DNA from: Halolactibacillus miurensis
Lineage (GTDB): Bacteria; Bacillota; Bacilli; Bacillales; Amphibacillaceae
Assembly: GCF_900116255.1 (NCBI RefSeq)
Contig: NZ_FPAI01000015.1
Span: 1-64,000 of the forward strand
Direction of reading: 5' to 3'
DNA length: 64,000 nt
The notes under the pieces: generated by a model
Database searches by the model: none
The model's input: the letters and a program-made list of their open reading frames with translations, nothing else
What the model was told of the DNA's origin: nothing
Position numbers and translations under genes: made by a program
Part shown: in pieces, positions 10,625-19,736 of the stretch
How positions within the stretch are numbered: the first letter of the stretch is position 1
How the letters are laid out: each line of letters begins with the position of its first letter

Positions 10625-12010
10625 TTAAAATGATTTTTTTTGATACGTTAATTTCACATACTGTTTTGCTTCCACATGTGTTTGTATGAACGGTTTGGTC
10701 AATCCCAACACCCAGACCACGTGATCATGTTGATCAACTAACAAGGGCCAGTCCTCACGATGATCTTGAGGGATTTTGTGATCAATAAAGATACGACTCA
10801 CCTTTTTGTGGCCGTCAAGCTCCGGCAAATAAATCTTGTCTCCAGCTTTACGGGTACGTATTTTATACATACCTTTATCGTATAATTCATACGGTAAGTA
10901 GAGACAATCTTTTGTCGCGTCTTTCTTCTCGCTAACGATTGCCTTCGTAAATGGCCCGTGTTGCTGATGAGAGATAGACGCTTTGTCATTGACCATTGTT
11001 TCACAAGCCTGCTGGTCTTTAAAGCGAAACATCAACCGGTGATAAACTTGTCTCATCACAAGTCCATCTGGTAAGTCAACCGAACGATGTCCGTCCGTAT
11101 GTTGAAGTAAGCTAAAAAAAGCCGTTTCATGTTTATAGCTTAAACGAGATGGAAGTGTATCATACAGATAGTTTAATATTAGATGAAACAGGCGTCTTTG
11201 TAAAGCACGAGCCTCTTTTTTTACAACGGAAATATCAATTGAAATCTCCCGATTCACGCTCTGTTTTTCCGCATATTGGTCAAATCGCTTCTGTGCTTCT
11301 TTCGTTAAATAATCGTCATCCTCTTTTAGATGCGACATCAATACGCTCGTCGTCTTTAGTAGCTCAGGATTAAATTGTTTCAGTAGAGGAATAATGTGGT
11401 GCCTAATGGCATTACGCCGGTAGTGATCATCCGCATTAGACGGGTCTTCTCGATAAGGTACTTGTTGTTTGTCTAAGTATTGATAAATATCTTCTTTAGC
11501 TACGTGGAGGAATGGTCGGATTAATCGCTTATCACCGAAGGCTCTGACTTCTGGCATCCCTGTTAATTTACGCGGATCGGTTGATTTAATGAGTTGCATA
11601 ACGAGGGATTCCACTTGATCATCTGCATGGTGAGCAAGTACGAGTGTTTCGCAGTCGTGTACCTTCATTACGTCTTGAAACACTTTGTAGCGCATTTCTC
11701 TGGCTGCCACTTGCGTCCCAACCTGATGTTGCTTTTTGTAACCTATCACATCGACTGTCTGACCAATCACGGGAATAGCTCTTGCCTCACAATACTGTTC
11801 AACAAACAACCGGTCAGCTTCAGATTCTTTTCCTCTAAGCCCGTGATCAACCGTCACGACCATAAACGAGAATGTAAACGTTGCTTTTAAACGACTAAAC
11901 ACGTCTAGCATCGCCATTGAATCAGCCCCACCGCTGACAGCAAGTAGTAGTTTCTCGCGTTCTTTAATGAGCTGGTTAGTTACAATATGTTCTTTTACCT
12001 TTGTATACAT
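10625..12010 (-). CDS. tilS: tRNA(Ile)-lysidine synthase
   Basis: Modifies C34 of the AUA-reading tRNA-Ile to lysidine; essential for decoding AUA. The 461-residue protein has the PP-loop SGGADS near residue 27, the HHADDQ motif, [12 protein letters not shown], and C-terminal TilS domains ending with [12 protein letters not shown] and [16 protein letters not shown] start at the ATG 12008-12010, about eight bases after GAAGG; longer starts lack a site. Immediately upstream of hpt. The yabS and yabT genes that separate it from spoIIE in B. subtilis are absent. Confidence 0.93.
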   Translation of the reverse strand: MYTKVKEHIVTNQLIKEREKLLLAVSGGADSMAMLDVFSRLKATFTFSFMVVTVDHGLRGKESEADRLFVEQYCEARAIPVIGQTVDVIGYKKQHQVGTQVAAREMRYKVFQDVMKVHDCETLVLAHHADDQVESLVMQLIKSTDPRKLTGMPEVRAFGDKRLIRPFLHVAKEDIYQYLDKQQVPYREDPSNADDHYRRNAIRHHIIPLLKQFNPELLKTTSVLMSHLKEDDDYLTKEAQKRFDQYAEKQSVNREISIDISVVKKEARALQRRLFHLILNYLYDTLPSRLSYKHETAFFSLLQHTDGHRSVDLPDGLVMRQVYHRLMFRFKDQQACETMVNDKASISHQQHGPFTKAIVSEKKDATKDCLYLPYELYDKGMYKIRTRKAGDKIYLPELDGHKKVSRIFIDHKIPQDHREDWPLLVDQHDHVVWVLGLTKPFIQTHVEAKQYVKLTYQKKSF

Positions 12011-12094
12011 ACACATGACCTTCTTTATATACATAATCGTTTCATTCACTCATGAAACGTGCTCGATTAAATCGAGATCTTTATTGTTCTTTCC

Positions 12095-12100
12095 ATTATA
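12095..12100 (-). promoter_or_regulatory. -10 element of the tilS promoter
   Basis: Perfect TATAAT on the minus strand preceded by a T-rich stretch; no good -35 is visible. A 15-base palindrome CTCGATT-A-AATCGAG (12062-12076) lies in the resulting leader. Confidence 0.4.
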
Positions 12101-12242
12101 CAAAAAACACCACCGCTGTGCGCTTTTTGACGTCACTTAAAAGTTAACCACACAGAAGAGGCGTATCTTCTATATGATAACGAATAATAGGCAACTTAAG
12201 CAACTACCAACCGAAAAGAGTGTCATCACTTTAAAAGAGAAT

Positions 12243-12275
12243 ACCCCGTACATAACAAAGCGTTATGTACGGGGT
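12243..12275 (-). terminator. spoIIE terminator
   Basis: Perfect 14-base inverted repeat ACCCCGTACATAAC / GTTATGTACGGGGT (12243-12256, 12262-12275); the following minus-strand tract TTCTCTTTT is only partly T-rich. It overlaps the end of the gene. Confidence 0.75.
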
Positions 12276-12276
12276 G

Positions 12277-14637
12277 TTAACCGTAAGAGTATTGTTCGAT
12301 GGCTTGATAAGGAATCGTTTGCCACTTGCTTTCAAAACGATCGAGACGTGCGACGATGACCGTCATATCATCTGCAATCGTCTGATCATGGTCAATAATC
12401 GCTCCATCCAGCAAGAGGTCCGCTATTGCTTGCGGGTCAGTCGTTCTTAGATTTTGAATAAGCGCATGTACATGGTCTTCGCGTTTTTCAATAATGCCGT
12501 CGCTCATCATTATCAAGAGATCACCCTCATTTAAACTGACATCAATCTTATCCACTTCAACATCTTGGATAATCCCAATTGGTAAGTTTGATGAGGTCAA
12601 CGTATCAACTGACTGTTTTCGCTTCACAAAGCTTGTCGCTGCCCCAACTTTTACGCACTGTAATTTACCTGATTGTAAATCAATCATCGCTAAATCGAGC
12701 GTCGCATACATATCAAAATCTTGTCTTAACGACAACAATTGATTGATCGATTGGATCGCAATGACTTCATCCATACCAGATTGAAGTATTTTGTTCAGTA
12801 ACTCTAATGTTCGCATACTTTCTTTTTGTGCTTTACGACCATTTCCCATCCCATCACTAATGGCGAGAACATACTTACCTTGAGACACGTCCATCATTTG
12901 ATAACTGTCTCCCGAAATAAAACCTCCTCCTTTTGCAGCATGGCTCACTCCGAGAGTGAGCGTATAGTTTCTAGCCGATTTAAAGTTAAAAAATTGTTGA
13001 TGGTGCGGCAAGGTATTAATCGTTTCATCGTGTACAATGACGACTTCAGCTAAAATATCAGATAGTAGTGGGGCAATTAATTTAGCCGCTTCATCAAAAT
13101 AACGCTTTTGAATAATCGTGAGTTCGATATCAATATTACCGGTCTCAAGTGAGTAAATAGATAAGTTTTCTACTTTAATCCCGAGTTGCTTAATGGCTTT
13201 TAGTATATCCTGTTCTTGCTTTTCATAGTGACACCCTTCTTTCATCACTTCCTCGGCGAAGTTACCCATCACTTGAGAGACCCCCTTTAATTGATCTTTC
13301 ACTAACAGATGTGCTTGACGTTGGTGCATGGTGACATCATGTTTTAATCGTTGATAGAGCTGTGCTTCTTTCATTTCCGAGATTACTTTTCGTTTTTTAA
13401 TACATAACGGTAATGATGCCTCAATATGAGTAAGACTCATCCCATCATCTAGCGCTTCGGTCACAGTCATCAGTTCATCAATCGTTTGTGCTTTACGGTC
13501 ACCGAAGCACCAGTCATACTTTAAACAGCTCTGACACGTGCTGTGCATCACTTTAAGACACACATCATCAAGTGGCGGAGATGTGGTTGCTTCAATTGAT
13601 TCTGATAGACTGTTAAAAATATCAGCAAACTGTGACATTTGTGCGGACGTGACTTTTCTTAAATCTTTTAAATAGCGCTGTTGAAAATGAATTGCTTCGT
13701 CTGTTGTCGGTAATAATAACGCAAGGCTTTTCAGCTGTTTCTTCGGTATTAAGAGTAACAACACCCCACTCATCACTGTATGTACGACAGAAGAAAGAAG
13801 CGCCACTTCCATAAAATACAAACTATAAAGTAACGTCGTAAGAGTGCCCAACCCTACAGAATAGATTCTCGGTTTTCCTTTTAGTACCCCACTGATGATT
13901 CCAAGGGTCGCAAGTAAAATAATTTCCGATGAGTAAACCGGTGATAAAAAACTAAATAGCACCCCGGTCACCACACCGAAAGTCGCCCCAACTAACATAC
14001 CTCCGCTGTAACCTAATACAAAGACGATGAATCGCCCGGATAACACGGCCGGATGAAACATCGACCAACTATACGCATCGAGACCTGAAAAGAGACCAAA
14101 CATTAACACGAGTAAACTAAATATTTGTTCATGGGTAAGCTTCGTCTTCACCGTGAGGGTCATATGTTGCCACTCTCGAAATAGACGCCAAAAAGCACCT
14201 GTTAAAATCGCATCCATACTTGCAAGGGCTATGGTTAAAATCGATAGTGGCTGGATAAAGACTTCAATCATCAGATGACTGATGAGTTGAATACCACCTA
14301 AAACAAACGGGATCACGGCTCGTCGTTCAAACAATCCAAATCTTTCACAAAGGATGAATAAAACGAGACGCACCATCATAAGATAAAACATGGAGTCGCC
14401 TGCTGTATAGCTACTTAACAGACTCACAATCAGCAACACCCGACCATGCCTCTGATCGCGCGCGTAAACATATAAATAATACGGCAAGAAAAAGGGGCTT
14501 AAAACGTCAAAGATGAGGGCTCTGGACAGGATGATGACCAACAATAAATCAATGAGAGCCGTTTTTGTCAGTCGACTCGTCGACCGATGACGATGAATCT
14601 TTGTCTGTTTATGATTATAAGCTTCTAATAATGGCAC
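12277..14637 (-). CDS. spoIIE: Stage II sporulation serine phosphatase SpoIIE
   Basis: Dephosphorylates SpoIIAA to release sigma-F in the forespore and takes part in polar division. The 786-residue protein has an N-terminal block of about ten membrane segments (to about residue 300), a regulatory middle part with the cysteine cluster CLKVMHSTCQSCLKYDWCF, and a C-terminal PP2C-type domain with AISDGMGNG and MMSDGIIE. The start is a GTG (14635-14637) eight bases after GAGGAG; the in-frame ATG 22 codons upstream has no ribosome binding site. Its probable promoter has the unusual 21-base spacer known from B. subtilis spoIIE. Confidence 0.93.
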   Translation of the reverse strand: MPLLEAYNHKQTKIHRHRSTSRLTKTALIDLLLVIILSRALIFDVLSPFFLPYYLYVYARDQRHGRVLLIVSLLSSYTAGDSMFYLMMVRLVLFILCERFGLFERRAVIPFVLGGIQLISHLMIEVFIQPLSILTIALASMDAILTGAFWRLFREWQHMTLTVKTKLTHEQIFSLLVLMFGLFSGLDAYSWSMFHPAVLSGRFIVFVLGYSGGMLVGATFGVVTGVLFSFLSPVYSSEIILLATLGIISGVLKGKPRIYSVGLGTLTTLLYSLYFMEVALLSSVVHTVMSGVLLLLIPKKQLKSLALLLPTTDEAIHFQQRYLKDLRKVTSAQMSQFADIFNSLSESIEATTSPPLDDVCLKVMHSTCQSCLKYDWCFGDRKAQTIDELMTVTEALDDGMSLTHIEASLPLCIKKRKVISEMKEAQLYQRLKHDVTMHQRQAHLLVKDQLKGVSQVMGNFAEEVMKEGCHYEKQEQDILKAIKQLGIKVENLSIYSLETGNIDIELTIIQKRYFDEAAKLIAPLLSDILAEVVIVHDETINTLPHHQQFFNFKSARNYTLTLGVSHAAKGGGFISGDSYQMMDVSQGKYVLAISDGMGNGRKAQKESMRTLELLNKILQSGMDEVIAIQSINQLLSLRQDFDMYATLDLAMIDLQSGKLQCVKVGAATSFVKRKQSVDTLTSSNLPIGIIQDVEVDKIDVSLNEGDLLIMMSDGIIEKREDHVHALIQNLRTTDPQAIADLLLDGAIIDHDQTIADDMTVIVARLDRFESKWQTIPYQAIEQYSYG

Positions 14638-14670
14638 ATGATTCGCTCCTCTTATACTTAATCTCTTTCG

Positions 14671-14703
14671 ATTAAACCATATAAAAGAAGCAGAACTTGT
14701 CAA
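14671..14703 (-). promoter_or_regulatory. spoIIE promoter with 21-base spacer
   Basis: Minus-strand TTGACA (14698-14703), 21-base spacer, TTTAAT (14671-14676). The B. subtilis spoIIE promoter, read by sigma-A with Spo0A~P, has the same abnormal spacing. A partial Spo0A-like ATCGAA lies about 40 bases upstream. Confidence 0.55.
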
Positions 14704-14785
14704 AATGAGTAGGTGCGACGACTAAACTTTCCGAGTGATTCTTCGATACTTAAACAAAACAAGACAAACATTTTCACAAATAACC

Positions 14786-14814
14786 TTGACACTTATCTCA
14801 GTCTGTTGTATTAT
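14786..14814 (+). promoter_or_regulatory. tRNA-Met promoter
   Basis: TTGACA (14786-14791), 17-base spacer, TATTAT (14809-14814), ending 20 bases before the tRNA. Confidence 0.8.
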
Positions 14815-14834
14815 ATCACTTGTGACTTTCTTAT

Positions 14835-14911
14835 GGCGGTGTAGCTCAGCTGGCTAGAGCGTACGGTTCATACCCGTGAGGTCGTGGGTTCGACTCCCTC
14901 CGCCGCTACCA
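14835..14911 (+). tRNA. tRNA-Met (CAU), elongator type
   Basis: A 77-base cloverleaf with CCA encoded. The anticodon loop is TTCATAC, and the sequence closely resembles the elongator tRNA-Met of B. subtilis. The T stem has G-U-G-G-G opposite C-U-C-C-C read back, leaving a U-U mismatch at the second pair. It is on the plus strand, opposite to spoIIE and most of the window, with its own promoter and terminator. Confidence 0.93.
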
Positions 14912-14937
14912 TATGACCATTAACTTTTTTACATAAT

Positions 14938-14967
14938 ACACCCGCATGTCCTAGGACATGCGGGTGT
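14938..14967 (+). terminator. tRNA-Met terminator, bidirectional
   Basis: Perfect 30-base palindrome with arms ACACCCGCATGTCC/GGACATGCGGGTGT, followed by TGTTTT on the plus strand and also able to end the convergent vmlR-like transcript. Confidence 0.85.
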
Positions 14968-15017
14968 TGTTTTATGTTGAATCATTTTTACCTTAGTCTG
15001 ATCCGTTCATTTCGTCA

Positions 15018-16646
15018 TCATGAATCTTTTAAGCGCTTGATGACTTCTGTTAAGTTGTTAAACGTCTCATCTAATACGTCATATTCGACTCCTTTTTCTT
15101 CTAACATACTGAGTTTAGCCAAAACTTCTTGTCGTCTCGTCTCAAGTGTCAGTAAGTCCGTATCGCGTTGTTCTGATTGTACATAACTTCGCTTTTTATC
15201 GATTTGTTGATCATGAAAGACCAGCTGTGTATCGGTCACTTTCCGAATGAAATACCGATCATGTGAGACGATGATGAGTGTACCCTGATAGTTCATTAAC
15301 GTTTTTTCTAACTGTTCCCTTGAAGCAAGATCCAAGTGATTGGTCGGTTCATCAAGTATTAAGACATCTTTACCTTCTATTATAAACGCCATTAACTTTA
15401 ACTTCACCCGTTCACCCATACTCATATCTTCTATTGGCTCTCGCCACTGTTCACGTGAAAAACCTAATTGAGCAAGTGCCTGTTGGACCCTTGCCCGCGC
15501 ATCAAAGGTTTGCGGTGCAAACATTTCTTCCGGTGTCGCGTCAAGCGGAAGATCAAAGACCGTCTGCGTTAAGTAACCAACCTTTGCGGACCGAGATACC
15601 CACACATCGCCCGTTGCCACTTTCTTACCCATTAATACCTCTATTAACGTTGTTTTACCGCATCCATTCGGTCCAATTAAAGCGATTCTTTCCCCATGTT
15701 GGATAGTAACATGTACATCTTGGAATAATAGGCGCCCTTTAATCCTCACACTTAAATCTTTCACTTCTATATACCGACGCCCAACGGACTGATGCGTCGA
15801 AAGCTGGAAAAATACAGCTGGTTCTTTCTCAACCGGGACAATGGGTGAGGCTTCTAATGACCGCTGTAACCGCTTTTGTTTTGACTTTACCATCTGATCC
15901 ATCCGCTTTGCCTTTTTACGATAATGTTCTTTATAACCCTCTTGTTTTGTCGACTGTCGATGGGCCTTGTCAGACCATGAAGTCAAGGCTTTCATTTGTC
16001 TTCTTACATCCTCGACTTGTTTTTGTTGCTTCTTCATCTGACGCTCTTCTGTGACTTGCTTTTGTTTTCGTTGTTCCACAAAGTCTGAGTAATTGCCTGG
16101 ATACGCGTGAATCGTTCCGCTTTCTAATGACCATATTTTCGTTGCCACTTGGTCGAGTACATAGCGGTCATGCGAGACAATCACGACAGCGCCGGTTGTT
16201 TGATGAATGCTGTCAATCAATTGATGCATACCTGTTTCGTCCAAGTGATTAGTTGGTTCATCCAACAGTAGTACGTCCACTAACTGACTAAAAGCATCCA
16301 CTAGACGATACTTCAATTGTTCTCCACCACTCAAATGTTCGTATAGCGCCTTAGGAACTTTCCACTCACTCAAGAGGCGGTGTCTTTCTCCGCTCTCATT
16401 GTCTGGTTGATAGGCTTTCATCTCTTGTATGAAGTGATGTGTCGCGAGTGATTGTCTTTGTTTTACTTGACCTTCTTCCGGCTCGATTTTTCCGTGCAAT
16501 AGCTGAAGTAAGGTTGACTTTCCCGCACCATTTGGTCCGACAATACCAATCACATCGCCGTCATAAATGGTCACATTCACCTCTGACAATAGCGTTCTAC
16601 CCGCTAAGTGATAGGTGACATTTGTTAATTGTATCAATGCTTCCAT
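15018..16646 (-). CDS. vmlR: VmlR-like ABC-F ribosome protection protein
   Basis: A 542-residue soluble protein with two ABC domains and no membrane segments: Walker A GPNGAGKST (about 36-44) and GPNGCGKTT, signatures LSGGEQ and MSMGERVK, and two DEPTNHLD motifs, with a charged linker rich in Lys and Gln between them (about 180-290) and a C-terminal coiled extension. This is the layout of the antibiotic-resistance ABC-F group, and the similarity I can recall is to B. subtilis VmlR, which dislodges streptogramin A, lincosamides and pleuromutilins. I start at the ATG 16644-16646, matching VmlR and spaced well from AAAGGG. A leader with attenuator precedes it. The drug spectrum is inference. Confidence 0.85.
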   Translation of the reverse strand: MEALIQLTNVTYHLAGRTLLSEVNVTIYDGDVIGIVGPNGAGKSTLLQLLHGKIEPEEGQVKQRQSLATHHFIQEMKAYQPDNESGERHRLLSEWKVPKALYEHLSGGEQLKYRLVDAFSQLVDVLLLDEPTNHLDETGMHQLIDSIHQTTGAVVIVSHDRYVLDQVATKIWSLESGTIHAYPGNYSDFVEQRKQKQVTEERQMKKQQKQVEDVRRQMKALTSWSDKAHRQSTKQEGYKEHYRKKAKRMDQMVKSKQKRLQRSLEASPIVPVEKEPAVFFQLSTHQSVGRRYIEVKDLSVRIKGRLLFQDVHVTIQHGERIALIGPNGCGKTTLIEVLMGKKVATGDVWVSRSAKVGYLTQTVFDLPLDATPEEMFAPQTFDARARVQQALAQLGFSREQWREPIEDMSMGERVKLKLMAFIIEGKDVLILDEPTNHLDLASREQLEKTLMNYQGTLIIVSHDRYFIRKVTDTQLVFHDQQIDKKRSYVQSEQRDTDLLTLETRRQEVLAKLSMLEEKGVEYDVLDETFNNLTEVIKRLKDS

Positions 16647-16695
16647 AATACTCATCCCTTTCATAGCTCGGGGGATGTTTCACTTATAAAAACGC

Positions 16696-16722
16696 AAAAA
16701 ACCCTCCCAGTCGTCTGGAAGG
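16696..16722 (-). terminator. Attenuator terminator in the vmlR leader
   Basis: Minus-strand stem CCTTCCAG-ACGA-CTGGGAGG followed by six T, upstream of the gene rather than after one. Its 5' arm (TAATCCTTC) is fully complementary to GAAGGATTA at 16799-16807, forming an alternative antiterminator. Confidence 0.8.
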
Positions 16723-16796
16723 ATTAACCGTACCAAAAAGAAGCGTGGGACTCATTTATCGATTGATAAACGTCTCCTACACGTAAAAATGGGCAG

Positions 16797-16807
16797 ACTA
16801 ATCCTTC
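16797..16807 (-). promoter_or_regulatory. Antiterminator strand of the vmlR leader
   Basis: Minus-strand GAAGGATTAGT. Nine bases pair with the terminator 5' arm (16718-16726), and seven (GATTAGT) pair instead with ACTAATC at 16852-16858, so the two pairings exclude each other. Confidence 0.7.
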
Positions 16808-16853
16808 GTGTATCTTGCTTGAAATTTATGATTTCAGCTCAATAAACGTTAGA

Positions 16854-16876
16854 TTAGTTCTTCATCGTCCACCCAT
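16854..16876 (-). promoter_or_regulatory. Minimal upstream reading frames in the vmlR leader
   Basis: Two tiny overlapping frames follow AAAAGGAG: one encoding MGGR (16862-16876) and one MKN (16854-16865), joined by ATGA. The MKN frame runs through the anti-antiterminator sequence ACTAATC, so a stalled ribosome would mask it. Which frame is translated is not clear; the spacing from the ribosome binding site is imperfect for both. Confidence 0.55.
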
Positions 16877-16920
16877 CACTCCTTTTCCTTAATTGTCTCT
16901 AGTGTAGCATATGTCACCTC

Positions 16921-16949
16921 ATAATATAAGGCTTATTATTTACGATCAA
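16921..16949 (-). promoter_or_regulatory. vmlR promoter
   Basis: Minus-strand TTGATC (16944-16949), 17-base spacer, TATTAT (16921-16926), overlapping the last codons of the upstream phosphodiesterase gene. It gives a leader of about 265 bases. Confidence 0.65.
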
Positions 16950-18247
16950 TCACCCTTAAACACTTCATCTAGACTTCGACCATCAACGTCATTAAGTTCA
17001 ACCCCTAAAATACGCGCAATCGTCGGCGCAACATCAACCATTTCAATCTCACCCAGTTGTGCATTTAGTTTTATGTTTTTACCAGCGATAATGAAGTTAC
17101 AGCGATAGTTATCTTGTTCTGTTGAGTAACCATGTGTCGCATATGTTTCACCGCGAGCGGTTAAATCAACAACGTCTTCATCCGTTATGTCATCTTCAAA
17201 GCTATATCCTTTTTTTGCTTCAAGCATATAGCGAATCGACGGATCGACATGCAGTTCATCTAATTCCTCCCGTTTGTACAATTGTTTTACCCCATATTTA
17301 GGATTTGTCACAATGTCATTGACGATAGCTAACGCATGCGCTTCCGTTTCTTTGTCACCGTCTTTGATATGCAAGTAGGCGGACCCACCGGTACTTTGAA
17401 AGTAAGCATGCCACTCATAGCCGGATGCGGTTTCTTCGATTAAACCGTGCTCTTTTAATACATTATTAAGGTACACCTTAAATTTCACATCAAATTGACC
17501 GTGATCACCTAACACAATAAAAACTGTCTCATCCATTATACCGGCCTCTTCTACTGCCGTGATAATATCTCCGAGTCGCTTGTCCATCCGCTCAATGACC
17601 TCGTCCACTGCTTGACCTTTTGTGCCATAGGCATGCTTCGTGTCATCTAAATCGATTAAATGTAACAGCATCAAGTTCGGCTGTTTACGCTTAATCGTAT
17701 CAACAGCACAAGCCGTTGAGAAATCATCCAAATACGGTTGATTGGTGCCTTCCCGTATCCGTCCGTACTTTAATTCTAGTCCTAAACAAAAGAGTGGACG
17801 ACCATTTTTTAAGACTTTTATCGCTTGGTTCTCACCGTTAATGGCGACGACTTCAGGTAGGTTATACTTAATGCTTGAACGGGCGGTCACTGGCCAAAGA
17901 ATGCCAGCGGTCGTTAAACCAGCGGCGTTTACGGCGTCATAAATCGTTGGAACTTTGACATTCTGACGATACCAATGCCACGCCTGATTATCCGTTTCAA
18001 CAAAAGGTTGCAGCGGATTATTGTGAAACACCCCGTGTTTATCAGGGTAGACGCCGGTCACCATCGTTGAGTGGACGACATAAGTCATCGTTGGGTTCAC
18101 ACTTTTAAGTTTGGTTGTATGTACACCGCTTGTCACGAGTCTTTTAAGATTCGGTAACTGTTTTGCTTGTTCAAAATGATCTTCTGAAAAAGCATCATAT
18201 GACACAACAACCACATGTTTAGCAAGTCTTCCGTTTAATGGTTCCAC
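16946..18247 (-). CDS. Type I phosphodiesterase / nucleotide pyrophosphatase family protein
   Basis: A 433-residue protein of the alkaline phosphatase superfamily. Visible metal-site blocks are VVVSYDAFSEDHF (about 12-24), the nucleophile region NPTMTYVVHSTMVTGVYPDKHGV, LIDLDDTKHAYG, LGDHGQFD and ATHGYS near the C terminus. No signal peptide is seen, so it is probably cytoplasmic. The start is a GTG (18245-18247) eight bases after GAGGAGG; the ATG two bases earlier is out of frame and stops at once. It follows an MFS transporter by 21 bases, so the two are an operon. Substrate unknown. Confidence 0.85.
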   Translation of the reverse strand: MEPLNGRLAKHVVVVSYDAFSEDHFEQAKQLPNLKRLVTSGVHTTKLKSVNPTMTYVVHSTMVTGVYPDKHGVFHNNPLQPFVETDNQAWHWYRQNVKVPTIYDAVNAAGLTTAGILWPVTARSSIKYNLPEVVAINGENQAIKVLKNGRPLFCLGLELKYGRIREGTNQPYLDDFSTACAVDTIKRKQPNLMLLHLIDLDDTKHAYGTKGQAVDEVIERMDKRLGDIITAVEEAGIMDETVFIVLGDHGQFDVKFKVYLNNVLKEHGLIEETASGYEWHAYFQSTGGSAYLHIKDGDKETEAHALAIVNDIVTNPKYGVKQLYKREELDELHVDPSIRYMLEAKKGYSFEDDITDEDVVDLTARGETYATHGYSTEQDNYRCNFIIAGKNIKLNAQLGEIEMVDVAPTIARILGVELNDVDGRSLDEVFKGD

Positions 18248-18268
18248 ATATATTCCTCCTCTGGCATG

Positions 18269-19498
18269 TTAGGCTAAATTTTTCGGCAAGGTTATAAAGA
18301 CGGTTAAACCAATGATAAATAAGGGAATAATCGCTAAAATACTATACTGAGCATTACCCGTTAATGATGTTGTTAGAGCCATCAAGGCAGGTCCCATAAT
18401 CGCCGCGAACTTCCCAAAAATATTATAAAAGCCAAAGAATTCATTCGCATTAGCTTTCGGTATGATTTTCGCATAATAAGACCGGCTAAGCGCTTGAATC
18501 CCGCCTTGGGCTGAGCCAATTAAAGCGCCTAAAATAAAAATGTGCCAGACCGATGTAATGAAAAACGCCGCAAGACAAGAGACGATATACGTCAATATTC
18601 CGGTAATAATCATTGTTCTTGAAGAATATTTTTTAGCTAATGTACCGTATAAATACGCACACGGGAAAGCGATCAACTGAATCACCAACAAAATACCCAA
18701 CAACGTGAACGTATCTAATGCTCCCGCATCTAACACTGACGTCGCATACGGGACTACCATCTTAATAATGGTATCGACACCATCAATGTAAAAGAAATAA
18801 GCAATTAAAAAAATAAAGACAACCTTGTATTGGCGAATGTTCTTAAACGTCTGGAACAGGCGTTTAAAACTATTTCTAACCGGCCTTGGCTCAGGTGCGA
18901 CATAATGCTTCTGATGAACATCACGATACATCGGTATCGTAAGAAGTCCCCACCACAGCGCGGTCACGATAAATCCCGCTTGATAACCGATGACTTGGTC
19001 CATACCCATCCATAAAACGAGTAAGAGGCTGATCCCAAAAGGAATGACACTAGCAATATAGCCAAAAGCAAATCCCATCGTCGATACTTTGTCCATTCGC
19101 TCATCAGTCGTCACATCCACTAGAAAAGCATCATAGAAAATATTCGCGCCTGCGAAACCGATCGACGATAACACATAAAAGAGAATCAATAATTGCCACT
19201 GTCCACTTTCTGGTGGCACGGCAGCGAGAAATACGGTCGCGGCAATACCTAGTACCGCAAAGAAGATAAAAAAGCGTTTCTTCTTATCTTTATAGTCAGC
19301 AATCGTGCCGAGGATCGGACTTAACACCGCAATGATAATACTGGCGATCGAATTAAAGTATCCTAACGTCATACTGCTGTCGACATTATCAAACATACCG
19401 AAGACAATCGGCAACAGCGCCGTCGTAATAGCCATTGAATAAGCTGAATTACCACAGTCGTATAAAATCCATGAGCGCTCTTCTTTTGTTAACTTCAT
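18269..19498 (-). CDS. MFS transporter, UMF1 / Atg22-like
   Basis: A 409-residue integral membrane protein with about twelve hydrophobic segments, beginning with the characteristic WILYDCGNSAYSMAITTALLP and containing SPILGTIADYKDKKKR after helix 2 and GSAQGGIQALSRSYYAKIIP in the second half, all typical of the UMF1 family related to yeast Atg22. Members may export amino acids or other small molecules, but no substrate is established for bacterial ones. Co-transcribed with the downstream phosphodiesterase, which hints that it could carry that enzyme's substrate or product. Confidence 0.85.
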   Translation of the reverse strand: MKLTKEERSWILYDCGNSAYSMAITTALLPIVFGMFDNVDSSMTLGYFNSIASIIIAVLSPILGTIADYKDKKKRFFIFFAVLGIAATVFLAAVPPESGQWQLLILFYVLSSIGFAGANIFYDAFLVDVTTDERMDKVSTMGFAFGYIASVIPFGISLLLVLWMGMDQVIGYQAGFIVTALWWGLLTIPMYRDVHQKHYVAPEPRPVRNSFKRLFQTFKNIRQYKVVFIFLIAYFFYIDGVDTIIKMVVPYATSVLDAGALDTFTLLGILLVIQLIAFPCAYLYGTLAKKYSSRTMIITGILTYIVSCLAAFFITSVWHIFILGALIGSAQGGIQALSRSYYAKIIPKANANEFFGFYNIFGKFAAIMGPALMALTTSLTGNAQYSILAIIPLFIIGLTVFITLPKNLA

Positions 19499-19693
19499 GA
19501 CACGCCTCCTTTAAATCCTTCTTAAGAAGAGTGTAGCATATTTATGTAAATATAAGATGATTTCTTTGTAAACTATTATCAGTAAATAGACAGTGGTGAC
19601 GAGAGATGATGGTTCTTGGTATGAAAGGTTCTTTAAGCCATATGATGTTATAACATGGTCAATCGAATAAGGCTATCGATAAAAATAAAAAGA

Positions 19694-19722
19694 ACCCTCC
19701 GATCCATATAGGAGCGAAGGGT
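19694..19722 (-). terminator. Terminator after the dus gene
   Basis: Imperfect stem ACCCT...AGGGT with an inner CGATCC/GGAGCG helix, followed on the minus strand by TCTTTTTATTTTT. Confidence 0.75.
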
Positions 19723-19736
19723 ATTGTCATAGGCAT

